Positions 54,231 through 64,000 of a DNA stretch of 64,000 nucleotides are shown piece by piece. This DNA comes from Symsagittifera roscoffensis. Its lineage: Eukaryota; Xenacoelomorpha; Acoela; Convolutidae. How positions within the stretch are numbered: the first letter of the stretch is position 1; each line of letters starts with the position of its first letter. Where the stretch lies: contig NC_087062.1 in NCBI RefSeq assembly GCF_963678635.1, positions 51,616,028 through 51,680,027 of the forward strand, given 5' to 3'. The notes under the pieces were generated by a model. It saw only the letters and a list, made by a program, of their open reading frames with translations, made no database searches and was not told the DNA's origin. The translations under genes and the position numbers were made by a program.

Positions 54231-55336
54231 TTTCCAAAATTGCTAATCAACCACCACCAAACCAGCCCCCACCAACCACATCCCAAGAAAGTCCAATACC
54301 ACCTACAACCACAAATAATCCTCAAACATCAACCCGCATTTCTTTTCAAGACAATCCATACACCTTTGAAGAACGACACGCACGCTTATCATAACCACTA
54401 GAAACAGTTCATCGACAAGCATCTTCAAGTGAACCAACATATAACTTATACCCCACCTTGCAACAAGACCTCAATCGAGTTAGACATATTAGCCAAAATC
54501 AAAATATATCTGAGATACATAGACAAATTATACATCCGCGAAGAAATAGAAATTTTCAAACCCCCAGAGTTCATTTTAATATACCTCAATATCAACAACA
54601 CCAACTACCTCAGAACTTTCAAGCAGTACACTACCAGAAACTCCCACACTTCTTTCACAACAAAAAACTTCAATTATACCATCAGACTACCTAGGTTCAA
54701 CCCCCACATCACAACAAATCCGAGAAAACCCTTTTAATCCCCCAGACACCACAGAAAGACCACCATATTGGACAACACACTCATATACACAAGGTGAACC
54801 GAACATACTAAATGAACCAATAAATATTTCTTCTGATACAACGATATCATCATTACCAGAAACACTCTCACTTCCGTCAACACCATCAATAAGTCAAGTC
54901 TCACCAACACTTTTCCCTTTAAATTTTCCAAACAACCTCGACGCTAGATATCGAGAACAATCATCGTCAAATATCCCTTTACTTTCGTAGCACCTCCCCC
55001 ACTATTTGGACAACATCAGGAAAGTAACCGACTCCATAGTTGGGCTCCAAATAGATTACAATATAGACAGGATATCCACGAAGATATCCGAGAACATAAT
55101 ATTCAAATACTTCAACAAAACAGTCTCCAATTAAAGTTTGAAATCACAGTCAAACTTAATAATATTGTTCAACACCCTCTTCCCCTAAGTCCACCAAACT
55201 TAACAGCTCAATCACAACCTCCTCCGTTTATAACAACTGAAGTAATATATAAATACGATAGAGACACTAAAACACAAATAGATATATCACATTTTATAAC
55301 CCATACTCCGGATTATCAGACACATGTATATTTTAA
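54231..55336 (+). pseudogene. ORF X homologue (element 2)
   Basis: In the frame of 54239 it encodes a Pro/Gln-rich start, then ISFQDNPYTFEERHARL and a TAA at about 54392; later parts continue in shifted frames through the Ser/Pro-rich middle and the FEITVKLNN-like C-terminal domain. The final codons overlap the env ATG (55324) by 13 nt exactly as in element 1, ending TAA 55334-55336. Confidence 0.6.
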
Positions 55337-57808
55337 AGATATTTACGTTTCCTAATTTTTTCCGAACAACATACAAATCCATCCCCTCGTACAGGACCTC
55401 AGGATTTATTAGTAACACGCTATGATTGTGAAGAAAACGAACAAAAAACACTACACAAATACGCTATAAACCAAGTAACACAATGCGAATCACAACCACA
55501 AGCTATAGAAAGCACAAATTTAATAGCAACACTATACTCAAAAGCCCGATCAACAACATTAAAACGATACAAGTTTACACCACAAAAGAAAATACATTGC
55601 TCGCAAGTCTCAAACGGAAATAAAAACCGACTAGACCACGAATCTTTCTATCAGAGTAATAAAGAAAGATTACTACATCTCAAGATTGTAAGAATGAACT
55701 TAGACGATTAAACTTAACACAAAACCACGGAACGAATTGAAATCTTGTAAATTTTCAAGTTTTCCCAGACTCAACACATCAAGCAGAACTTGAAAAACAC
55801 CACGGTCACTTTAGACTAGACAGAAATTTCCCCTTTCATGGAACACACGGAAGACTGACATACGATCTACATGATAAACACTGGATACCACACAAAGGTA
55901 TCAATGATCCCTCAAATTGCAAAGCAGATACAAAAAATAAAGGATATCAAGAAATAGTGTTTTTTGATTGGAAATTACAACTTGAAAAAGTACAACTAAC
56001 ACGAGATTTAAAAGACGACACAATCCTTTACCAAGGCATTAGACTTCCTTGCAAAAATGACCAAGGATTTTGCGATCCTACAACACGCACACAAGCAACC
56101 ATAGTATGGTTTCCTGAAGAAACCTGCACAGTTTTCCAAGTTGCAAAAATACAAGCTAGAATGATTATATTTCACCAAAAATATTTTATTGAATCAATCC
56201 CATTCGAAAAAGTAAACCCAATTGAAAGACTAAGTACTAACTTTAGAAACATCCATAATAAAGAAAATAAATTGACACGTTTTCAAATATTTCACGAAAC
56301 AAAATTTGCATGTAAAACCCACTCTACAAAACACAATACTCCAAAATACTTGTTGAATACGACGAAGGTTTCGACATGACCATCAGAAAAATAAACTTTG
56401 ACCCCTATGCAACACATCACCTAATAAACGAAGATACATCATACATCCCAGTGAACCTCCGCAAAAACGCAGGAAGGTGGAAGACTAGAACCATACGACA
56501 GTGAAAGCACACGTTTACAAGATTTATCATTCATGAAGAATACCTATTTTGGCGCAATACATTATGACATTCACTTAGATATGAAATTAGACTACACAAT
56601 TAGTAGAATTTTCCAAGAAATGTCACTTTCTGAATTAGAAACACTCCATCAATTATGCGAATTAGAAAGAACAGAAATTCTACAGTCACTCGCATTAGCA
56701 GTACTCAAAATACCATAGGCAGGTTATTTGTTATCCGGAAATAGATCAAATTTCCTTGACTATGAAGGAAACATTTTATGGTTCTATACTTGCACCAAAA
56801 AAGTATCACCACTGTATGTTTTCGAAGACAAACGTTGTTACAAAAGAATCTCCATATTCTACAAAAATGAAGTTCATTTTGTTGATACACTTTCAAGATG
56901 ATTATATTTTGGGATACCGCAGTCCCATGTGGATCAGAAAATATCCACAACGTCGTACAATTAAACCCTGACGAAGATAAATACAATACTATCTACTTAC
57001 ACTATACCCTACAATCATGCAGCCGCTAAAAAAGTTTTCACCAGAAAGTGTTCGAGCTATTGCTCGCAACCCAAATATCAATTTACAATCAATCGGTATA
57101 TATACTAAATCCGTTTTACAACATCACATTAGAACACAACAGTTTCAAGAACTACTAACACAAATGAACACTATACAACGACAATCAATAGACCAAAATT
57201 TACGAAAACTTGCAGAAACAGCAGGATTTTCAGATATTTACGCACAAGATTACAGCGGATTTTTTAAAGACATCAAAGATTACAAATATTTAAACGGTGA
57301 AAAATATCGACCACAAGATATATCACCAATCAATATCTTTAGTAAATTTGAAAAAACGAAGTTTTAGTCTTTCTAGGATGGCCATATTACATCTTAGAAA
57401 GATTGAATATATTATACGCAATGTTTAATTTTATTTAATTTCTTTTCTCATTACTTAAAGGAATCTGTAACACATGCGCAAAACATACACAAGTAAACAG
57501 ACAAGCCAGCGTAGCACGCATAATATTTACAGGATTTTTTGGAATGTTTTTATCATCAATAAATAAAATCCTCCTAGATGCACAAATTAAAGAAATTAAA
57601 TAATCATCCATTCTCTGTAGTCGCACGAAATTTTCGAAACTTAGCTATCACAAACCCCATAAACTTAAGATTCAGCCACATACAAAGCCCCATCCAATAA
57701 ATAGTGACACAACAACCTTAAAATGACGCTACATACGAACAAATCATTGAACAGCCCCATACCACCACTTTTCAGTCTCAAAGTAATCATTCTTTTAGCC
57801 CACGATGA
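55324..57808 (+). pseudogene. env: env homologue (element 2)
   Basis: Begins with an ATG at the conserved overlap, but the signal-peptide region is frameshifted. Homology to env of element 1 covers the whole length in several frames; the longest are at 55957-56379 and 56533-56718. TAG near 56716, TGA near 56898 and a shift near 57345 break it. About 100 bp of the tail, present at 62743-62830, is deleted near 57597. The tail ends in TGA 57806-57808, overlapping ORF3 as ATGA. Confidence 0.8.
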
Positions 57809-59521
57809 GCAGACAAGTTGGATCACTCCACCGATCAAACTCCCACCCTGCCAACCTCCAAAATCTACTCCCTATTATCCCACTTTTTGCTTTTCCGCCA
57901 CCTGATTCACCACAAGCTAATACATCATCCGGCATGAATTCTGACACTAACTCAGATATCACAATTTATACAGCAATTTCACAATTCAATAATTCTGATA
58001 TTGAAACCCCCGGCGAATTCACCGATCCAGAACCATCCCCTTCTACACATACCCCGACCAGCTCAACAACCTTTTCAAAACCCCCTTTCCAACCTATACA
58101 ATCCCATAGCCCCATACATCTCCCGGCACTCATTCTCAAGTAACCCCAACATACTCCCCATTCAATAATGATCGCTCCACCAACAACACCCCTGATATCA
58201 TCCAACTTTCCGAAGAACTAGATATTTTCATAACACTCCAACAACAATTGCTATCTCCCCACACCCTCACTATTCACCAGTTATCATCAACAATAACATC
58301 CTCAAATCCACCAACACCCACACCAATTTCAGATTATACTCCATCATTAGCTCATTCATCCACTTCCACAGAATCATCCAACAGTACTAACCGTGCTTAT
58401 AGAACTTTCAAACGTACATTCCCCAATCACCCATTCCCATCCAAACCCGGAACCGCCTGAGAATATATCAATCATCCACACCACATCACTACTACGAGTT
58501 TTCTTCAAATAACCCTAGCTTTATTTCTCCAATATACACTAAATCAATCTGACTCTAACCCTACCACTCTATAACAGCACCATCGATATTGAAAGGAATA
58601 AAGACGAATTATTCAGATTAACCACAGCACTCACTCCACGACAATTTACATACGTAGGATATTACAAATTACTAAAAACATTCACTGCAACCCGCGCTAA
58701 CGACTATCCAATTGAATATTACAATCATAACATCATCAGATCTAATCAAGACCAATTTCTTGATGACGATAAATTTGCAAATCCACAAATCACAGTAAAG
58801 TTTTTTATTAAATCATCATACATATTCACACTTAATAAACTAGATAAAAAGCATGATCACATTATTTCAGAAGCACTATCAAACATCCAAGCATATGAAT
58901 CATTTCACAAAAAATTTCAAACATTTTCACTAACCTTTCACTTCCTGACACCAAAAGAACGCGATTTGCTTTGCTCACACGACATCATGTTGAGAACTAA
59001 GCAAACACATAGTTATACTTACTATCGCTTTATCCAAAATCATTTTCATTCACACACACCATCACGCCAACCCCACCACAGATTTCAGTTCATTTATTCC
59101 AAACACAGCTCACCATTTTTTCTAAACTTCACGTATTGCATTAAAAATACTAACTTCCAAGGCATCCTCCAAAATTATGATCCCATCACTCAAATGTATG
59201 TTTTTTGTCCCCTCACGAAGACCTTCAATGACGAAGAATCCCGAACTCTGATCATTCCGCATGAATATATTCAACCCATAGAAGTACCCAATTTGGATTT
59301 CATCCATAATACTAAATATAATCATAAAAATTTTGAGTCTAATCCAGAACACACCTCATGAATTTGCAGTAGGCACCGAAGAATTGAAAACTATCAAAGC
59401 ACTGCAATTGCTTTGGCCACTGTTGCAAACTAAAAACATAATACGCATACTAGCAAAACTACTAACTACCTCAGACGCTATTCACGATGTTGTCCCACAC
59501 GGCTTTTTCCCAGATGACTAA
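57805..59521 (+). pseudogene. ORF3 homologue (element 2)
   Basis: ATG 57805 with the same N-terminus (MSRQVGSLHRSNSHPANL) as element 1. It is broken by a frameshift near 58110, TGA near 58459, a deletion around 58550 and a shift near 59330. The last segment ends in HGFFPDD and TAA 59519-59521. The disordered N-terminal half diverges faster than the C-terminal half, consistent with a folded C-terminal domain. Confidence 0.8.
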
Positions 59522-61118
59522 AGGTATTTATGAATTTAATAATTTTCAAACTAACTAACTCAAAATCGAACTAACCATTTTATTCAGTAATTCGTAATCT
59601 CATTAGCCTTCACATGACAATCACCTTCAAAACAAGAAAGACAAATAAAAATATAAACTCTATTTTCCACTTTAAACTCTATTAAACCAACAGCACTAAA
59701 TGATGCAGTAAAAGGTAATTCAAAGTAGTAAATTCATTTCTAAATTATTCCACCAAATGTAGTAAATTTAAAACAAGATGCAAACAAATTACCTTTTAAC
59801 CCCAAAAGCAGTAAAATTTCACCTTAAAAGCAGTAAATTCATACGAATGAAATGCAGTACTAACCTTTTCTATAACTTCTGTTTAAACGCACAGAAATTC
59901 TATCCACAATCGCACAGCTCGCCCTCAAAGAATTGTTTAAAATAATGAATTCATGTTATAAGTTTGCACCAACAACAACTCAAACAAGCAATAACAAGTT
60001 TCCACTTTTCCTTTAACCCAGTTGGAATGGAGTTATATAATAACCAAACAAACCAACGCAGCTTACTAAACACCATAAACCATAAACTAACAGCATGACT
60101 AAGAAAAGAAAACCCACGGTACCCAAACCGGATTAAACCAGCTTAAAACTGGATAATTTATTCTTTTGAAGACTATTACCAAGTCTAAAAAAGAAACAAT
60201 AAAACACCAAAAAATCGCGAGACAAACCCAAACCACAAACAATTAGATTTTTGAGAAAAGGACACATCCAACGAAACAAAAGGAAAACAAAAAATAATAT
60301 AATACAAAAGTTAACACAAAACAGGACCCCTTAAAAAACCAGCACGAAATCATACTCCCCTTCCTGGCCTAGCCCACCAGAGAGGACGACCTGAGCATGC
60401 TCTATAGCCGGCCTAATCCACCGTGCTACATCCACGCTTTGTGACCAAAAGACTATTTTTGACAAGAGGTACTCAAGTGTGAGTAACTCTTAAAAATAAC
60501 TGAACTAAAACTAAAACGCTTTTGCGAAAACAATTAATCAAAATCATCACTAAAAAATAAGAACTAACAAAATTTTATAAAATGTAATTTATAATAAGCA
60601 GTACATAGATCACGAAAAATCACAAGAACAAGCATCCAAAGATTAGACGAACCCATCACACTCAACCTACAGGATGGCTAAATACAACTGACATGCCGCT
60701 CACAATCACAACTCATAAAGGATTTAGAGTACGACTTGACTTCGCAGAAAAGGACTTCATTGAATCAGACCAATGACCATCTCGATGTTCAAGTATACGT
60801 ACAGATCCGAGTTACAACGCATCCCCTCCAAACACGATCTTCACGCCATTCCCAAACCAGATCGAAACACAGTTCTCCACAACCAATCAAGAACAGACGA
60901 TCATAGCAAACCAACTTGAAATCAGATTGATTTCATTGACAGTCATAGTATTTGTCAAACAATAACTAACAACTTCCTATCGATAACTCCAGCTTCTTGG
61001 AGCTCTCTTCTTCAAGAACAAAACAGGAAATGATGCTCGTCAAACAACAACGACCAACATCCATCCTTCATTACAGATAGAAGACCTAAGATTCAAAACT
61101 CTGTAAGCCCCGGATGGG
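59522..61118 (+). other. 3' UTR of element 2
   Basis: Aligns with 11170-12760. It keeps the GCAGTAAA motif cluster (59704-59860), the GC-rich block (60350-60446), the donor-like GTGAGTAA at 60479 and the conserved 60720-60830 segment. No intact frame on either strand over ~100 codons. Confidence 0.6.
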
Positions 61119-61376
61119 TTAAACCAGATATAAACTATATTTATTATTTGGTTATAAATTGGATATTTTATCTCTATAAAATATTTAATATTAACCACTC
61201 ACGATCCATCTAACTAACAAGCCACTTATTTGTAAGTGCTGAAATTACTTGTAAGTTCAGCACCAGAGAATTGAATTTAACTTAGAAATTAGTTACCTCT
61301 CCAAGAGAACTTTAGCAATCGCAATAAGCCAGTATACTCTAGATATATTGTTCCTAGCAGAGACTAGTTAAACACA
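61119..61376 (+). repeat. Truncated 3' LTR of element 2
   Basis: Starts near TTAAACCAGATATAAAC, has TATA 61175-61184 and the hairpin 61236-61263, and is cut after GAGACTAGTTAAACAC. The remaining ~145 bp of LTR are absent, replaced by env sequence. Confidence 0.85.
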
Positions 61377-63037
61377 CCTTAGAAACATCCATAATATAGA
61401 AAATAAATTGACACGTTTTCAAATATTTCACGAAACAGAATTTGCATGTAAATACAAAAACCCACTCTACAAAAAAAACACACTACTCCAAAATACTTGT
61501 TGAATACGACGAAGGTTTCGACATGTCCACCGGAAAAATAAAATTTGACCCCTATGCAACACATCACCTAATAAACGAAGATACATCATACATCCCAGTG
61601 AACCTCCGCAAAAACGCAGGAAGGTGGAAGACTAGAACCATACGACAGTGAAAGCACACGTTTACAAGATTTATCATTCATGAAGAGTACCTATTTTGGC
61701 GCAATACATTATGACATTCACTTAGATATGAAATTAGACTACACAATTAGTAGAATTTTCCAAGAAAAGTCACTTTCTGAATTAGAAACACTCCATCAAT
61801 TATGCGAATTAGAAAGAACAGAAATTCTACAGTCACTCGCATTAGCAGTACTCAAAATACCATAGGCAGGTTATTTGTTATCCGGAAATGATCAAATTTC
61901 CTTGACTATGAAGGAAACATTTTATGGTTCTATACTTGCACCAAAAAAGTATCACCACTGTATGTTTTCGAAGACAAACGTTGTTACAAAAGAATCCCCA
62001 TATTCTACAATAATGAAGTTCATTTTGTTGATACACTTTCAAGATGATTATATTTTGGGATACCGCAGTCCCATGTGGATCAGAAAATATCTACAACGTC
62101 GTTCAATTAAACCCTGACGAAGATAAATACAATACTATCTACTTACACTATACCCTACAATCATGCAGCCGCTAAAAAAGTTTTCACCAGAAAGTGTTCG
62201 AGCTATTGCTCGCAACCCAAATATCAATTTACAATCAATCGGTATATATACTAAATCCGTTTTACAACATCACATTAGAACACAACAGTTTCAAGAACTA
62301 CTAACACAAATGAACACTATACAACGACAATCAATAGACCAAAATTTACAAAAACTTGCAGAAACAGCAGGATTTTCAGATATTTACGCACAAGATTACA
62401 GCGGATATTTTAAAGACATCAAAGATTACATATATTTAAACGGTGAAAAATATCGACCACAAGATATATCACCAATCAATATCTTTAGTAAATTTGAAAA
62501 ACGAAGTTTTAGCCTTTCTAGGATGGCCATATTACATCTTAGAAAGATTGACTATCTTATACGCAATGTTTAGTTTCATTTAATTTCGTTTCTCATTACT
62601 AAAAGGAATCTATAACACATGCGCAAAACATACACAAGTAAACAGACAAGCCAGCGTAGCACGCATATTATTTACAGGATTTTTTTGGAATATTTTCATC
62701 ATCAATAAATAAAATCCTCCTAGATGCACAAATTAAAGAATACAATACAAAACTGTCAACAAATCCCAACACATACGATGACTCAAATAATAAAACAAAC
62801 GCAGTACCTACGGCACCCCATTTGCCAAATAATCATCCATTCTCTTTAGTCGCACGAAATTTTCCAAACTTAGCTATCACAAACCCCATAAACTTAAGAT
62901 TCAGCCACATACAAAGCCCCATCCAATACATAGTGACACAACAACCTTAAAATGACGATACATACGAACAAATCATTGAACAGCCCCATACCACCACTTT
63001 TCAGTCTCAAAGTAATCATTCTTTTAGCCCACGATGA
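61377..63037 (+). pseudogene. env: env, 3' two-thirds (second copy)
   Basis: Starts inside the ectodomain (NIHNIENKLTRFQIF) and runs through the helical segment, late cysteines, anchor region and the complete Pro/Asn-rich tail to TGA 63035-63037. Broken by the shared stops and by shifts near 61900 and 62505. Here GYFKDIKDYIYLNGEKY is continuous, which locates the extra base in element 1 near 8750. Confidence 0.75.
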
Positions 63038-64000
63038 GCAGACAAGTTGCATCACTCCACCGATCAAACTCCCACCCTGCCAACCTCCAAAATCTACTCC
63101 CTATTATCCCACTTTTTGCTTTTCCGCCACCTGATTCACCACAAGCTAATACATCATCCGGCATGAATTCTGACACTAACTCAGATATCACAGTTTATAC
63201 AGCAATTTCACAATTCAATAATTCTGATATTGAAACCCCCGGCGAATTCGCCGATCCAGAACCATCCCCTTCTACACATACCCCGACCAGCTCAACAACC
63301 TTTTCAAAACCCCCTTTCCAACCTATACAATCCCATAGCCAACATACATCTCCCGGCACTCATTCTCAAGTAACCCCAACATACTCCCCATTCAATAATG
63401 AACGCTCCACCAACAACACCCCTGATATCATCCAACTTTTCGAAGAACTAGATATTTTCATAACACTCCAACAACAATTGCTATCTCCCCACACCCTCAC
63501 TTTTCACCAGTTATCATCAACAATAACATCCTCAAATCCACCAACACCCACACCAATTTCAGATTATACTCCATCATTAGCTCATTCATCCACTTCCACA
63601 GAATCATCCAACAGTACTAACCGTGCTTATAGAACTTTCAAACGTACATTCCCCAATCACCCATTCCCATCCAAACCCGGAACCGGCCGAGAAAATATCA
63701 ATCATCCAGACCACATCAATACTACGAGTTTTCTTCAAATAACCCTAGCTTTATTTCTCCAATATACCTTAAATCAATCTGACTCTAACCCTACCACTCT
63801 ATAACAGCACCATCGATATTGAAACAAATAAAGACGAATTATTCAGATTAACCACAGCACTCACTCCACGACAATTTACATACGTAGGATATTACAAATT
63901 ACTAAAAACATTCACTGCAACCCGCGCTAACGACTATCCAATTGAATATTACAATCATAACATCATCAGATCTAATCAAGACCAATTTCTTGATGACGAT
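63034..64000 (+). pseudogene. ORF3 (second copy, partial)
   Basis: ATG 63034 opens 256 codons to TAA 63802; the Pro/Ser/Thr-rich N-terminal region is intact here where the first copy is frameshifted. After a deletion around 63780 the homology continues in another frame (DELFRLTTALTPRQFTYVGY) to the window end. Confidence 0.8.

Larger units (their letters stand above)
38391..61376 (+). mobile_element. Ty3/gypsy-like env-bearing LTR retroelement, element 2 (decayed, rearranged)
   Basis: Same gene order as element 1 and homologous throughout, but with many stops and frameshifts. It adds the 5' LTR, primer binding site, leader and gag. Later events visible in the sequence are an antisense LINE insertion in gag (about 41230-42780), a 3840-bp tandem duplication (43049-46888 and 46889-50728), an internal deletion with filler near 52483, a ~510-bp integrase deletion near 52975, and loss of the end of the 3' LTR at 61376 where a second copy of env-ORF3 begins. 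The lesions are shared by duplicated segments, so decay preceded duplication. Confidence 0.9.
61377..64000 (+). mobile_element. Second copy of the element 2 env-ORF3 segment (about 5.14-kb duplication, runs off the window)
   Basis: Near-identical to 56241-58860 and shares its disabling changes (TAG at the IPYAGY position, TGA in the TLSRR region, the GGTGGAAGACTAG lesion), so it is a duplication of already decayed sequence and not a new insertion. It retains ~100 bp of env tail lost from the first copy, so that deletion came later. The junction TTAAACACACCTTAGAAAC has little homology beyond a few bases. Confidence 0.85.

Overview
The window is a stretch of an AT-rich, repeat-laden invertebrate animal genome. 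The evidence is a Cys-loop receptor gene with an animal anion-channel signature (PAR motif before M2, two disulphide pairs) and a spliceosomal intron. Around it lie Ty3/gypsy-type retroelements with an envelope gene, a LINE fragment, tRNA-derived SINEs, short non-autonomous DNA elements and a satellite array. I cannot name the phylum from the sequence. Every retroelement gene is on the + strand, which is strikingly G-poor and A/C-rich.

Layout. 1-13170 is a large Ty3/gypsy-like element (element 1) whose 5' part lies outside the window: protease (broken), a nearly intact pol (RT-RNase H-integrase), a small two-membrane-segment ORF, a 377-codon open frame with no ATG (ORF X), env (two frameshifts), a 602-codon 3' ORF of unknown function, a long 3' UTR and the 3' LTR. 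13171-20990 is host DNA with decayed repeats, a duplicated putative terminal exon and an inverted pair of tRNA-derived SINEs. 20991-21288 (minus strand) is the first coding exon of a Cys-loop receptor. 21.3-32.8 kb holds foldback and Helentron-like short elements and a 200-N assembly gap. 32797-34372 is a 262/264-bp satellite with a dimeric higher-order pattern. 35110-36098 (plus strand) is the last exon of the receptor.

38391-61376 is element 2, a diverged and decayed relative of element 1 that supplies what element 1 lacks here: 5' LTR, primer binding site, leader, a basic 128-codon leader ORF and gag. A 5'-truncated LINE sits in its gag in antisense. A 3840-bp segment (gag to start of RT) is tandemly duplicated with 3-bp microhomology. 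Its 3' LTR is cut off at 61376 and joined to a second copy of its own env-ORF3 segment (61377-64000), a second duplication of about 5.14 kb.

Putting the copies together, the family architecture is LTR - leader ORF - gag (zinc knuckle plus Arg/Ser/Asn-rich tail) - PR-RT-RH-IN - small membrane ORF - ORF X - env - ORF3 - 3' UTR - LTR. ORF X overlaps env by 13 nt and env overlaps ORF3 as ATGA, and these overlaps are conserved between copies. That makes it a complex, accessory-gene-bearing endogenous retrovirus-like lineage, the best candidate here for an undescribed system. The second main result is that the two receptor exons match in domain order and splice phase but lie on opposite strands on either side of the assembly gap, pointing to a mis-oriented contig or a real inversion.
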